This document shows, piece by piece, positions 9,288 through 18,590 of a stretch of DNA of 56,381 nt. Below the pieces are notes generated by a model. That model did not search any database. It had not been told where the DNA came from and saw only the letters and a list, made by a program, of their open reading frames with translations. The translations under genes and the position numbers were made by a program. Positions within the stretch are counted from its first letter, which is position 1. Every line of letters begins with the position of its first letter. The DNA is taken from assembly GCF_003231275.1 (NCBI RefSeq), contig NZ_QKVL01000037.1, positions 1 to 56,381 of the forward strand. The letters are read 5' to 3'. This DNA comes from Pseudomonas huaxiensis. Its GTDB lineage: Bacteria > Pseudomonadota > Gammaproteobacteria > Pseudomonadales > Pseudomonadaceae.

Positions 9288-10031
9288 GTGACCCACAGCA
9301 ACCGCATCCTTCTCGGCGTCAACATCGACCACGTGGCGACCCTGCGCCAGGCCCGTGGCACCCGATACCCCGACCCGGTCAAGGCCGCGCTGGATGCCGA
9401 AGAGGCCGGTGCCGACGGGATCACCGTGCACCTGCGCGAAGACCGCCGACACATCCAGGAGCGCGACGTGCTGCTGCTCAAGGACGTGCTGCAGACGCGC
9501 ATGAACTTCGAAATGGGCGTCACCGAAGAAATGATGGTGTTCGCCGAACACATCCGTCCGGCGCATATCTGCCTGGTGCCGGAAACCCGTCAGGAGCTGA
9601 CCACCGAAGGCGGCCTCGACGTGGCAGGCCAGGAAGCGCGTATCAAGGCGGCGGTGGAGCGCTTGTCGCGGATCGGTTCGGAAGTCTCGCTGTTCATCGA
9701 CGCCGATGAGCGCCAGATCGAAGCTTCGCGCCGTGTCGGCGCCCCGGCGATCGAGTTGCACACTGGCCGTTATGCCGATGCCCATACCCCTGCGGAAGAA
9801 GCTGATGAGCTGAAGCGCATTGCCGATGGCGTGGCGTTTGGTCTGGGCCAGGGCCTGATCGTCAATGCCGGGCATGGTCTGCATTACCACAACGTCGAGG
9901 CGGTCGCGGCGATCAAGGGGATCAATGAGCTGAACATTGGTCATGCGTTGGTGGCGCATGCGTTGTTCGTCGGGTTCAAGGGTGCTGTGGCTGAGATGAA
10001 GGCATTGATTCTGGCGGCTAGCCGCGGGTGA
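9288..10031 (+). CDS. pdxJ: Pyridoxine 5'-phosphate synthase
   Basis: PdxJ condenses 1-deoxy-D-xylulose 5-phosphate with 3-amino-2-oxopropyl phosphate to form pyridoxine 5'-phosphate, the last ring-forming step of DXP-dependent vitamin B6 synthesis. The GTG start follows an AGGAG site. The 247-residue TIM barrel begins ILLGVNIDHVATLRQARGT (residues 7-25), with GADGITVHLREDRRHI near residue 43 and IELHTGRYAD near residue 154; the glycine-rich VNAGHGLHYHN (phosphate site) is near residue 192. Length and motifs are normal. The gene ends the conserved lepA-pdxJ block. Confidence 0.97.
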   Translation: MTHSNRILLGVNIDHVATLRQARGTRYPDPVKAALDAEEAGADGITVHLREDRRHIQERDVLLLKDVLQTRMNFEMGVTEEMMVFAEHIRPAHICLVPETRQELTTEGGLDVAGQEARIKAAVERLSRIGSEVSLFIDADERQIEASRRVGAPAIELHTGRYADAHTPAEEADELKRIADGVAFGLGQGLIVNAGHGLHYHNVEAVAAIKGINELNIGHALVAHALFVGFKGAVAEMKALILAASRG

Positions 10032-10055
10032 TCGCTGTCTGGGGCCGCTTTGCGG

Positions 10056-10136
10056 CCCATCGCCGGCAAGTCCGGCTCCCACAAGTGCTTGAGCGTGTAC
10101 TGTCCACCCTGTGGGAGCCGGCTTGCCGGCGATGGG
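10056..10136. repeat. REP pair (BIME) between pdxJ and czcS
   Basis: CCCATCGCCGGCAAGTCCGG plus CTCCCACA is repeated in inverted orientation as TGTGGGAGCCGGCTTGCCGG plus CGATGGG after a 25-base spacer. The GCCGGC core is typical of Pseudomonas REP elements. It lies between convergent genes and may act as a bidirectional terminator. Confidence 0.85.
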
Positions 10137-10144
10137 ACCTTCAT

Positions 10145-11524
10145 TCACCCCGGAAAAACCAGACTGAACCGCGTCGGCCCCTCCACCGTGCTGCTCACCT
10201 CGACCCGCCCACCATGCACCTGCATGATCGACTTGACGATCGCCAGCCCCAGTCCCGTCCCGCCATCCTGCCGCGAACGCCCGCAGCCCACTCGATAGAA
10301 TCGCTCGAACAGATGGGGCAAATGCTCCGCCGCTATTCCCGGTCCACCGTTCTGCACCCAGCAGTGCAGCCCATCACTCCTTGCCTCGATGCCGATTTCG
10401 ATCTGTTGGCCCGCTGGGCTATGGCGAATGGCATTGCTCAGTAAATTCGACAGCGCCCGTTGCAGCATCAGGCGGTCGGCCTGCACTGTGCCCCAGCCGC
10501 GGACTTTCAACTCGATATCCTTGCTTTCGGCACTCAGGTCGAACAGTTCGGCGACCCGCCGTGCTTCGTCGCCGAGCGCCACCGTTGCCAGTTGCACATG
10601 CGTCAGCGGTTGATCGACCTGGGCGAGAAACAGCATGTCGGTGATGATCCGGCTCAGCCGGGTCAGTTCCTCGATGCTGTCTTCCAGCGCTACCCGGTAG
10701 TCCTCGGCCGGGCGTTCGCGGCTCAAGGTCACCTGGGCCTTGCCCATCAGGTTGCTGATGGGCGTGCGCAGTTCGTGGGCCAGGTCATCGGAGAACTGCG
10801 CCAGTTGCTGAACGCCGCTGTCCAGCCGGTCAAGCATGATGTTGATGCTGTGCGCCAGCTCCCGTAGCTCCCGGGGCAGCTTTTCTTCCGGTAGGCGGTG
10901 ACTGAGATCTTGCGCCGAGACTTGCGCGGCGATATGGCCGAAACGGCGCAATGGCGCCAGGCCGCCTTGCACCAGTTTCCAGGCGCACACGCCGATCAGC
11001 AGCAGCAACAGCGGCAACGCCAGCACGGTGGAGCGTAGGTAGGCCTGTAGCAGGTCGAGGTCGTCGCTGCGGTTGACCGTCAGCAGCACTTGCACTGCCG
11101 TGCCGTCTTGCAGGCGCATGGCGCGGGCGGCGGAGAGCAGCGGATTGTCCTGGCTATCACGCCACTGGGTGAAGGACAGCGCGGGACCGACGACGAGGGT
11201 GTCCGGCGGCGCCTCCAGCGGCGGGCCGAGGCTGAGCAGTTCCGGATGGCGGCCATGGCGTGCGGCCACGCTCAGGCTCAAGTTGTCATGGCCCATCACT
11301 ACATCCAGCAGGGGATGAGCGCGGGCGCGCAGGTCAGCAACCTTGAGGTCGACATTCAGGCTGTGTTCGATCTGATCCATCTTGCGCGCCAACTGCGCAC
11401 GCGCGCGGTTGTCCAGTTCGTGCTCCAGCGCTACCACCGCCAGCGCCGCCAGCAGCAGCACCAGCGCCGCGCCCATGACAATCACGCTAAGGCCAAGGCG
11501 CAGCGACAGCCGCGTCGTTCTCAT
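10145..11524 (-). CDS. czcS: Heavy-metal sensor histidine kinase (CzcS/CusS type)
   Basis: A 459-residue membrane sensor kinase; its ATG overlaps the stop of the response-regulator gene by 4 bp. Membrane segment 1 is near residues 12-36, a periplasmic sensor region follows, and membrane segment 2 is near residues 165-188. A HAMP linker, a HisKA box with DLAHELRTPISN (phospho-accepting His) and an HATPase domain (NLLSNAIRHS, then GGTGLGLAIVKSI) complete the chain. Being divergent from czcCBA, it probably senses periplasmic zinc, cadmium, cobalt or copper and phosphorylates the adjacent regulator. The metal specificity is inferred from context only. Confidence 0.9.
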   Translation of the reverse strand: MRTTRLSLRLGLSVIVMGAALVLLLAALAVVALEHELDNRARAQLARKMDQIEHSLNVDLKVADLRARAHPLLDVVMGHDNLSLSVAARHGRHPELLSLGPPLEAPPDTLVVGPALSFTQWRDSQDNPLLSAARAMRLQDGTAVQVLLTVNRSDDLDLLQAYLRSTVLALPLLLLLIGVCAWKLVQGGLAPLRRFGHIAAQVSAQDLSHRLPEEKLPRELRELAHSINIMLDRLDSGVQQLAQFSDDLAHELRTPISNLMGKAQVTLSRERPAEDYRVALEDSIEELTRLSRIITDMLFLAQVDQPLTHVQLATVALGDEARRVAELFDLSAESKDIELKVRGWGTVQADRLMLQRALSNLLSNAIRHSPAGQQIEIGIEARSDGLHCWVQNGGPGIAAEHLPHLFERFYRVGCGRSRQDGGTGLGLAIVKSIMQVHGGRVEVSSTVEGPTRFSLVFPG

Positions 11525-12195
11525 TCGCGGGCTTCCAGCACGTAGCCGACGCCGCGCAGGGTGTGGATCAGTTTGTCTTCGAACGGGTCGTCGATCTTCG
11601 CCCGCAGGCGCCGGATCGAGACTTCCACGACATTGGTATCGCAATCGAAATTCATGTCCCAGACCAGCGAAATGATCTGCGTGCGCGACAGCACGTCGCC
11701 GCTCTGGCGCATCAGCAGGTGCAGCAGGGAGAACTCCTTCGCGGTCAGGTCGATGCGCTGGCCGCCGCGCCAGGCGCGGTGGCGACCGGGGTCGAGTTCC
11801 AGGTCGGCGACTTTCAGGGTGGTGGGCTGCAGCGATTGCTCGCTGCGCCGCAGCAAGGTGCGCACGCGGGCCAGCAACTCGGGAAATTCGAAGGGCTTGA
11901 GCAGGTAGTCGTCGGCGCCCAGGTCCAGGCCCTTGACCCGGTCGGACAGCCGGCCATGGGCGGTGAGCATCATGATCCGCGTGGCGGAATGGGCGCGCAG
12001 GCGCTGCAGTACGCTCCAGCCATCCAGCTCCGGCAGGTTGACGTCGAGAATGATCAGGTCATAAGCCTGCTGCCGGGCCAGGTGCAGACCGTCCGGGCCG
12101 GTGCGGGCGCAGTCGACCACGTAGCCGTTTTCGGAGAGACCCTGTTGCAGATAGTCGGCGGTGCGGATTTCGTCCTCGATGATGAGCAGGCGCAT
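11521..12195 (-). CDS. czcR: Heavy-metal response regulator (CzcR/CopR type, OmpR family)
   Basis: A 224-residue regulator starting MRLLIIEDE. Upstream in-frame codons exist, but the receiver domain begins right at this ATG. The phospho-accepting Asp is in IILDVNLPELDGW (near residue 51). LTAHG carries the conserved Thr, and the Lys is in DDYLLKPFEF. The C-terminal winged helix (about 125-222) contains LTAKEFSLLHLLM and VSIRRLRAKIDDPF. It is expected to activate czcCBA and its own operon by binding in the 12196-12419 divergent region. Confidence 0.92.
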   Translation of the reverse strand: MRLLIIEDEIRTADYLQQGLSENGYVVDCARTGPDGLHLARQQAYDLIILDVNLPELDGWSVLQRLRAHSATRIMMLTAHGRLSDRVKGLDLGADDYLLKPFEFPELLARVRTLLRRSEQSLQPTTLKVADLELDPGRHRAWRGGQRIDLTAKEFSLLHLLMRQSGDVLSRTQIISLVWDMNFDCDTNVVEVSIRRLRAKIDDPFEDKLIHTLRGVGYVLEARE

Positions 12196-12301
12196 GAGGT
12201 TCTCGGTATGGCGGAAAAGGGGGGCGATTCTCGACCCTGAAGTCACTTGAGGGTCAAGCGGCGCTCGGCATGGTAAGCCAGGCGGTAGGGGGGCAAGGCT
12301 C

Positions 12302-12332
12302 AAATAACAGATTTGTAATTATTCAGTCACCT
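12302..12332. promoter_or_regulatory. Candidate CzcR operator in the czcR/czcC divergent region
   Basis: An AT-rich island (ACAGATTTGTAATTATTCAG) stands out in the GC-rich 224-bp gap between the two divergent metal operons. The TTGTAAT half-site resembles those bound by CopR/CusR/CzcR-type regulators. No complete inverted repeat is evident, so this is a candidate based on position and composition. Confidence 0.4.
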
Positions 12333-12419
12333 TGCCGATAAAGCCCGCTCCCTAGAGTGGCCCGCTCCGAAAAGTCAGCCGCCCTGCCGGCCTGCGACAG
12401 GGCGCAGGGGAGTACAGCC

Positions 12420-13688
12420 ATGCGTTGCACAATCACCACCGGGCAAGCCAGCCGCGGCCCGCGAAAAGGGCGGGCCTGGTCGCTGCCATTGAGCCTGGCG
12501 CTGTGGGTGCTGGCCCCGGTCAGCCTGGCCTCGACCTTGACGCTGGATGACGCCTTGCGCAGCGCCCGGGAACTCAGCCCGGAGCTGGCCGCTGCGCGCT
12601 GGGGCACCGACATCGCTGCGGGCGAGCGCATCCAGGCCGGTGTGCTGCCCAACCCGGCGTTGAGCTGGGAAGTCGAAGACACCCGCCGCCGCAGCCAGAC
12701 CACGACCGTCACCCTCAGCCAGCCGATCGAGCTGGGCGGCAAGCGCGGCGCGCGGATCGCCCTGTCCCAGCGCGATCAGGCGGTGGCCGCGCTGGAACTG
12801 GAGCGCCGGCAAAACGCCCTGTATGCCGACGTCACCGCGGCCTTTCACGACGCCGCTCGCGCCCAGGAACGACTGGAACTGGCCGGGCAGTCGTTACGCC
12901 TGACCGAACGCGGGTTGCAGGTGGTGCAAGGCCGTGTTCGGGCTGGCACTGCATCGCCCATCGAGGCGACCCGGGCGCAGGTGCAGGTGTCGCAGGTACG
13001 CCTGGAACAGCAGCGGGCGGAGCAGGCCGTCACGGTTGCCCATCAGCAGTTGGCCACGGCCATCGGTATTGCCCAGGCCGGTTTTGACCGGGTCGAACCG
13101 CTGACGAACAGCCTGTCGCCGGTGCCCGCGTCCGAAGCATTGCTTGATCGCCTTGCACAGACCGCTGACGTGCGCCTCGCCAGCCTGCAGATCGACCAGA
13201 GCGAAGCGGCCCTGGGCGTGGCCCGCAGCCAGCGGATTCCCGACCTGACCCTGAGTATCGGCAGCCAGTACGACCGCGCCGAGCGCGAGCGGGTCAATGT
13301 GCTCGGGGTCTCGGTGCCGCTGCCGTTGTTCGACCGCAACCAGGGCAATGTGCTGGCCGCCGCGCGCCGCGCTGATCAGTCGCGTGATCTGCGCAATGGC
13401 ACGGAACTGCGGGTGCGCAGCGAAGTGGTCCAGGCCCTCGCTCAGTGGCGAAGCGCCGGCCACGAAGTACGTTCGTTCGAGACCTCGATCCTGCCGGCCG
13501 CGCAACAGGCGGTGGACGTCGCCACCCGCGGTTTCGAACGCGGCAAGTTTGGCTTTCTCGATGTGCTCGACGCCCAGCGCACGCTGGTCGAGGCCCGCAC
13601 CCAATACCTCGCGGCGCAGGCGTCGGGCACCGACGCCCAGGCCCGCATCCAGCGGATCTTCGGTGACCTGACCGGTACCCCGCTCTGA
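12420..13688 (+). CDS. czcC: CzcC-type outer-membrane efflux channel
   Basis: TolC-like outer-membrane component of the tripartite heavy-metal efflux pump. The ATG at 12420 is preferred, as CAGGGG precedes it and it leads into a signal peptide (hydrophobic residues about 21-38). An in-frame ATG at 12357 would add 21 residues. The 422-residue product has the two OEP repeats of the family: LTLDDALRSARELSPELAAA near residue 41 and a second helical hairpin region after about residue 235, with VLGVSVPLPLFDRNQGN near residue 298. It is first in the czcCBA operon, with czcB 70 bp downstream. Confidence 0.93.
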   Translation: MRCTITTGQASRGPRKGRAWSLPLSLALWVLAPVSLASTLTLDDALRSARELSPELAAARWGTDIAAGERIQAGVLPNPALSWEVEDTRRRSQTTTVTLSQPIELGGKRGARIALSQRDQAVAALELERRQNALYADVTAAFHDAARAQERLELAGQSLRLTERGLQVVQGRVRAGTASPIEATRAQVQVSQVRLEQQRAEQAVTVAHQQLATAIGIAQAGFDRVEPLTNSLSPVPASEALLDRLAQTADVRLASLQIDQSEAALGVARSQRIPDLTLSIGSQYDRAERERVNVLGVSVPLPLFDRNQGNVLAAARRADQSRDLRNGTELRVRSEVVQALAQWRSAGHEVRSFETSILPAAQQAVDVATRGFERGKFGFLDVLDAQRTLVEARTQYLAAQASGTDAQARIQRIFGDLTGTPL

Positions 13689-13758
13689 TTCCCCCACGTT
13701 TCGAACCTGACTGTGCGCGGCCGGCTCCTTTCCGTCGCGCCTTTGCCGAGGAATTTGC

Positions 13759-14991
13759 ATGAACAGGAAAACCATCACGCTGCTGTCCGTGACGCTGGTG
13801 CTCGGGCTCGGCCTGGGCACCGTGCTCGGGCAACGGATCGCTGCTCCGCATGCCGAGCAACCGGCCCGCGCCGCAGGGCACGATGAGCATGGCGAAGAGG
13901 GCCACGGTGACGAGGCTGAAGCCGGTCATGGACACGGCGAAGAAGGCGCTGAAGGCGAGGGCGAGGACGGTCATGTACGGCTGAGCGACGAGCAGATTGC
14001 CGTGGCCGGAATCGAGCTGGCCACGGTTGAGGTACGGACCCTGAGCCGTAGCTTGCACCTGCCGGGCGAGGTCCGTTTCGACGAAGACCGCACTGCCCAT
14101 CTGGTGCCGCGCGCGGCCGGCGTTGTCGAATCGGTGGCGGTCAGCCTCGGCCAGCAGGTCAAGGCGGGTGAACTGTTGGCGGTGATCGCCAGCCCGCAGG
14201 TATCCGAGCAGCGCAGTGAGCTGGCGGCCAGTCAGCGTCGGTTGGAGATGGCGCGCAGCACCCTGGCACGGGAAAAGGACCTGTGGGAGGAAGGCATTTC
14301 CGCCGAGCAGGATTACCTGCAAGCCCGACAGGCCTTGCAGGAGGCCGAGATCGCCGCAGCCAATGCCCGGCAGAAAATCAGCGCCCTCAGCGGCAGTGTG
14401 GTGCTGGCCGGTGGCAATCGCTACGAACTGCGTGCGCCGTTCGCCGGACAGGTGGTGGAAAAGCATCTGGTCCCCGGTGAAGTGGTCAGTGAAAACAGCG
14501 CCGCCTTCACCCTGTCGGATCTGTCGAAAGTCTGGGCGACTTTCGGCGTGGCCCCGCGTGATCTGGCCTCGGTGCGGGTCGGCATGCCGGTCACAGTGGT
14601 GGCGAGCGACCTCGGCGAGCAGGTCAGCGGCACCATCAGCCATGTCGGTAGCTTGCTGGGCGAGCAGACGCGCACCGCTACGGTCCGGGTGACTCTGGAC
14701 AACCCGCGGGGTGCCTGGCGTCCGGGGTTGTTCGTGGCGGTGCAGGTGCCGACCGAGCGCCTGGCCGATGCCCTCACCGTGCCCGAGCAAGCGGTGCAGA
14801 CCGTCGAGGATAAAGCCGTGGTGTTCGTCCGCAACGCCGAAGGCTTCGCTGCCCAGCCGGTGCAGCCGGGCGTGGCCGCCGAGGGCTTCGTTCAGGTGAG
14901 CGGCCTGCAGGCCGGCCAGCAAGTGGCCGCGCAGGGCAGCTTCATTCTCAAGTCGGAACTGGGCAAGGCCAGCGCCGAGCACTCCCACTGA
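13759..14991 (+). CDS. czcB: CzcB-type periplasmic adaptor with His-rich N-terminus
   Basis: Membrane-fusion (adaptor) subunit of 410 residues linking CzcA to CzcC. An N-terminal membrane anchor or signal (residues about 6-24) is followed by a His/Glu/Asp-rich stretch (residues about 31-72, about eight histidines), probably a metal-binding segment. Barrel-sandwich, coiled-coil hairpin (about 150-210) and beta-barrel domains follow, including LVPRAAGVVESV near residue 115 and the matching lipoyl half RAPFAGQVVEKH near residue 228. The adaptor is expected to bind periplasmic Zn, Cd or Co and pass it to CzcA. The czcA start lies 20 bp after the stop. Confidence 0.94.
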   Translation: MNRKTITLLSVTLVLGLGLGTVLGQRIAAPHAEQPARAAGHDEHGEEGHGDEAEAGHGHGEEGAEGEGEDGHVRLSDEQIAVAGIELATVEVRTLSRSLHLPGEVRFDEDRTAHLVPRAAGVVESVAVSLGQQVKAGELLAVIASPQVSEQRSELAASQRRLEMARSTLAREKDLWEEGISAEQDYLQARQALQEAEIAAANARQKISALSGSVVLAGGNRYELRAPFAGQVVEKHLVPGEVVSENSAAFTLSDLSKVWATFGVAPRDLASVRVGMPVTVVASDLGEQVSGTISHVGSLLGEQTRTATVRVTLDNPRGAWRPGLFVAVQVPTERLADALTVPEQAVQTVEDKAVVFVRNAEGFAAQPVQPGVAAEGFVQVSGLQAGQQVAAQGSFILKSELGKASAEHSH

Positions 14992-15010
14992 GCCGCCACG
15001 GGTAATCGTC

Positions 15011-18000
15011 ATGTTCGAACGCATCATTCAATTCGCCATCGAGCAGCGCCTGATCGTGCTGCTCGGTGTGCTGCTGATGGCCGGGCTGGGATTGGCCAGC
15101 TACCAGAAACTGCCCATCGACGCGGTACCGGACATCACCAACGTCCAGGTGCAGATCAACACCACAGCGGACGGTTTCTCACCGCTGGAAACCGAGCAGC
15201 GCATCACCTTCGCCATCGAAACCGCCATGGCCGGTTTGCCCGGCCTGGAGCAGACCCGTTCGCTGTCGCGCTCGGGGTTGTCTCAGGTGACAGTGATCTT
15301 CGAGGACGGCACCGATCTGTTCTTCGCCCGGCAGCTGGTCAATGAGCGCCTGCAACTGGCCCGCGAGCAATTGCCCGAGGGCGTCGAGACGGCCATGGGG
15401 CCGATTTCCACCGGTCTGGGGGAGATTTTCCTGTGGACGGTGGAGGCCGAGGAGGGCGCGCGAAAGGCAGATGGCAGCCTCTACTCCCCCACCGACCTGC
15501 GCGAGATCCAGGACTGGATCATCAAGCCGCAACTGCGCAACGTGCGTGGCGTGGCCGAAATCAACAGCATCGGTGGCTTCGCCAAGGAGTTTCAGATTGC
15601 GCCCGACCTCAAGCGCCTGGCCGCCTACAAACTGACGCTCAACGACCTGCTCACCGCGCTGGAGCGCAACAACGCCAACGTCGGTGCCGGCTACATCGAG
15701 CGCCAGGGCGAGCAGTTGCTTATTCGCGCGCCGGGGCAACTGTCGGGGATCGAGGACATCGCCAACATCGTCCTGGCCAATGTCGACGGCACACCGATCC
15801 GCGTGCGTTCGGTGGCCGAGGTCGGTATCGGTCGCGAACTGCGCAGCGGTGCGGCCACTGAAAACGGCCGTGAAGTGGTGCTCGGCACGGTGTTCATGTT
15901 GATCGGCGAAAACAGTCGCAGCGTGTCGCAAGCGGTGGCGCAGAAGCTCGAGCAGATCAACAAGACACTGCCGGCCGGGGTCAAGGCCGTGACGGTGTAT
16001 GACCGCACCGACCTGGTGGACAAAGCCATCGCCACGGTGAAGAAGAACCTGGTGGAAGGCGCGATCCTGGTGATCGCGGTGTTGTTCCTGTTCCTTGGCA
16101 ACATCCGTGCAGCGCTGATCACCGCCATGGTGATTCCGCTGTCGATGCTGTTCACCTTCACCGGGATGTTCAGCAACAAGGTCAGCGCCAACCTGATGAG
16201 CCTGGGCGCGCTGGACTTCGGCATCATCGTCGACGGTGCGGTGGTGATCGTCGAGAACGCCATCCGCCGCCTGGCCCACGCCCAGCAGCATCATGGTCGC
16301 CTGCTGAGCCGTGCCGAGCGCCTGCGAGAGGTCTTCGCCGCGTCCCGCGAAGCGCGCCGGCCGCTGATCTACGGGCAACTGATCATCATGGTGGTGTACT
16401 TGCCGATCTTTGCCCTGAGCGGTGTCGAGGGCAAGATGTTCCACCCCATGGCCTTCACCGTGGTCATCGCCCTGCTTGGCGCCATGCTGCTGTCGGTGAC
16501 CTTCGTGCCGGCGGCCCTGGCGCTGTTTGTCACCGGCAAGGTCAAGGAAGAAGAAAACGCCCTGATGCGCGGCGCCAAGCATGGCTACGCGCCGCTACTG
16601 CGCTGGGTGATGGACCACCGCCCGCTGGCGTTCAGCCTGGCTGCGGTGATGGTGTTGCTGTCCGGCGTGCTGGCCGGGCGCATGGGCAGTGAGTTCGTAC
16701 CGAGCCTGAGCGAAGGCGACTTCGCCTTGCAGGCCCTGCGCGTGCCAGGCACCAGCCTGAGCCAGTCGGTGCAGATGCAGCAGCAACTCGAGCGCAGCGT
16801 GCTGGAACAGGTGCCGGAAGTGCAGCGAGTGTTCGCCCGCACCGGCACCGCCGAGATCGCCGCCGACCCGATGCCGCCGAACATTTCCGACAGCTACGTG
16901 ATGCTCAAGCCGAAGGCGCAGTGGCCGGATCCCGGCAAGTCCCGCGAGCAGTTGATCGCCGATATCCAGCGTGCTGCGGCGCGCGTTCCGGGCAGCAACT
17001 ACGAGCTGTCGCAGCCGATCCAGTTGCGTTTCAACGAGCTGATTTCCGGGGTGCGCAGCGATGTGGCGGTGAAGCTGTTTGGCGACGACATGGCTGTGCT
17101 CAATCGCACTGCCACGCAGATCGCCAGCACCCTGCAAGGCGTGCCGGGCGCTTCCGAGGTGAAGGTGGAGCAGACCAGCGGCCTGCCGGTGCTGACCATC
17201 GATGTCGATCGTGACAAAGCGGCCCGCTACGGGCTGAACGTTGGTGACGTGCAGGACAGTATCGCGGTGGCGGTGGGCGGGCGAAAGGCCGGGATCCTCT
17301 ATGAAGGCGACCGACGTTTCGATCTGGTGGTGCGCCTGCCGGACGAACTGCGTACCGATATCCAGGGTATTTCGCGGATGCTGATTCCGGTGCCGGCCAG
17401 CGGCGGCAGTGTGCAGATTGGCTTCATCAGCCTGGCCGACGTGGCGCGGGTGGAACTGGTGCAGGGCCCCAACCAGATCAGCCGCGAGGATGGCAAGCGC
17501 CTGGTGGTGGTCAGCGCCAACGTGCGCGGCCGCGATATTGGCTCGTTCGTCGCCGAGGCGCAGGAGCGGATCGATGCCCAGGTGCAGATTCCTGCGGGCT
17601 ACTGGGCCAACTGGGGTGGTCAGTTCGAGCAGTTGCAGTCGGCGGAGCAGCGCCTGCAGGTGGTGGTGCCGGTAGCGCTGCTGTTGGTCTTCGCCCTGTT
17701 GTTCATGATGTTCAACAACCTCAAGGACGGTCTGCTGGTGTTCACCGGCATTCCCTTCGCCCTGACCGGCGGGGTGGTGGCGCTGTGGTTGCGGGACATT
17801 CCGCTGTCGATTTCCGCAGGCGTCGGTTTTATCGCCCTGTCAGGTGTGGCGGTGCTCAACGGGCTGGTGATGATCGCCTTCATCCGCAGCCTGCGCGAGC
17901 AGGGCATGCCGTTGCGCCAAGCGATCGATGAAGGTGCGCTGACTCGCCTGCGGCCGGTGTTGATGACGGCACTGGTGGCGTCGCTGGGCTTTATCCCGAT

Positions 18001-18175
18001 GGCCCTGGCTACCGGCACGGGCGCCGAGGTGCAGCGGCCATTGGCGACGGTGGTGATCGGCGGGATTCTCTCGTCCACGGCGCTGACCTTGCTGGTACTG
18101 CCGGCGCTGTATTACCGCGCCCATCGCAAGGATGAAGCACTGGAGGATTCGGAACGGGAGGAGGCCAGAGTCTGA
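15011..18175 (+). CDS. czcA: CzcA-type heavy-metal RND efflux pump
   Basis: Inner-membrane RND transporter of 1054 residues driven by the proton gradient. The HME-RND signature in transmembrane helix 4, DFGIIVDGAVVIVEN (near residue 402), is the zinc/cobalt/cadmium (Czc) form and not the Cu/Ag (Cus) form. Two large periplasmic loops (about 35-335 and 560-865) and about 12 membrane helices are evident. Helix-rich boundaries include NIRAALITAMVIPLSM and the C-terminal VVIGGILSSTALTLLVLPA. It forms the pump with CzcB and CzcC. Confidence 0.96.
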   Translation: MFERIIQFAIEQRLIVLLGVLLMAGLGLASYQKLPIDAVPDITNVQVQINTTADGFSPLETEQRITFAIETAMAGLPGLEQTRSLSRSGLSQVTVIFEDGTDLFFARQLVNERLQLAREQLPEGVETAMGPISTGLGEIFLWTVEAEEGARKADGSLYSPTDLREIQDWIIKPQLRNVRGVAEINSIGGFAKEFQIAPDLKRLAAYKLTLNDLLTALERNNANVGAGYIERQGEQLLIRAPGQLSGIEDIANIVLANVDGTPIRVRSVAEVGIGRELRSGAATENGREVVLGTVFMLIGENSRSVSQAVAQKLEQINKTLPAGVKAVTVYDRTDLVDKAIATVKKNLVEGAILVIAVLFLFLGNIRAALITAMVIPLSMLFTFTGMFSNKVSANLMSLGALDFGIIVDGAVVIVENAIRRLAHAQQHHGRLLSRAERLREVFAASREARRPLIYGQLIIMVVYLPIFALSGVEGKMFHPMAFTVVIALLGAMLLSVTFVPAALALFVTGKVKEEENALMRGAKHGYAPLLRWVMDHRPLAFSLAAVMVLLSGVLAGRMGSEFVPSLSEGDFALQALRVPGTSLSQSVQMQQQLERSVLEQVPEVQRVFARTGTAEIAADPMPPNISDSYVMLKPKAQWPDPGKSREQLIADIQRAAARVPGSNYELSQPIQLRFNELISGVRSDVAVKLFGDDMAVLNRTATQIASTLQGVPGASEVKVEQTSGLPVLTIDVDRDKAARYGLNVGDVQDSIAVAVGGRKAGILYEGDRRFDLVVRLPDELRTDIQGISRMLIPVPASGGSVQIGFISLADVARVELVQGPNQISREDGKRLVVVSANVRGRDIGSFVAEAQERIDAQVQIPAGYWANWGGQFEQLQSAEQRLQVVVPVALLLVFALLFMMFNNLKDGLLVFTGIPFALTGGVVALWLRDIPLSISAGVGFIALSGVAVLNGLVMIAFIRSLREQGMPLRQAIDEGALTRLRPVLMTALVASLGFIPMALATGTGAEVQRPLATVVIGGILSSTALTLLVLPALYYRAHRKDEALEDSEREEARV

Positions 18176-18282
18176 TCGATGACGCCCGCTGGCGAGCCTT
18201 GCAGCACTGTAATGTGCGGCTCACCTTGCCGTTAGGCGGGCGTCCTTATGATCGCTGTGAATTCATTCACGAGGTCAGATCC

Positions 18283-18492
18283 ATGAACGTCAGCAAATAC
18301 GCACTGATCGCCGCGCTTGCCTTGGGCAGCACCAGCGTCATGGCCGAAGGCGGCGCCGAGCGGGCCCGGTTGTTCGTCCAGCAATTCAAGGAAAGCCAGC
18401 AAGAGCTTTGGGGCGACAAAGGCGACAAGGCGCCAAAGACCGAGCAGGTTGCCCAGAGCGATCAGCGCACGCCGAAAGGCAACAGCAAGTAA
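18283..18492 (+). CDS. Small periplasmic PtrA-like protein
   Basis: A 69-residue protein with a signal peptide (MNVSKYALIAALALGS.., cleavage probably after VMA) and a short mature part beginning EGGAERARLFVQQFKESQQE. The AEGGAER...F...Q pattern matches the N-terminal domain of PtrA, a copper-induced small protein in P. aeruginosa reported to repress type III secretion, and related small periplasmic proteins that often sit beside metal-resistance genes. It lies 107 bp after czcA with its own RBS (GAGG). TTGCCG and TATGAT in the gap are a possible separate promoter, though their 15-base spacing is short. No Cys or His metal site is visible in this copy, so direct metal binding is doubtful. Confidence 0.7.
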   Translation: MNVSKYALIAALALGSTSVMAEGGAERARLFVQQFKESQQELWGDKGDKAPKTEQVAQSDQRTPKGNSK

Positions 18493-18536
18493 CAGCCATT
18501 CACCGCTCCACAACTCCTTTGCGAGGTGAATGTTTT

Positions 18537-18567
18537 GGGCGCCCCTTGGGGCGCCCTTTTTTTGTGC
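18537..18567 (+). terminator. Strong rho-independent terminator after the ptrA-like gene
   Basis: GGGCGCCCC, loop TTG, GGGGCGCCC, then TTTTTTT. A textbook terminator ending the czcCBA/ptrA-like unit. Confidence 0.95.
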
Positions 18568-18590
18568 TGGATATCAGGGCCTCATCGCTG

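Noticed and set aside
18283..18492. Copper-binding role for the small PtrA-like protein
   Set aside because: The mature sequence has no His, Cys or Met, so a direct metal site is not supported.
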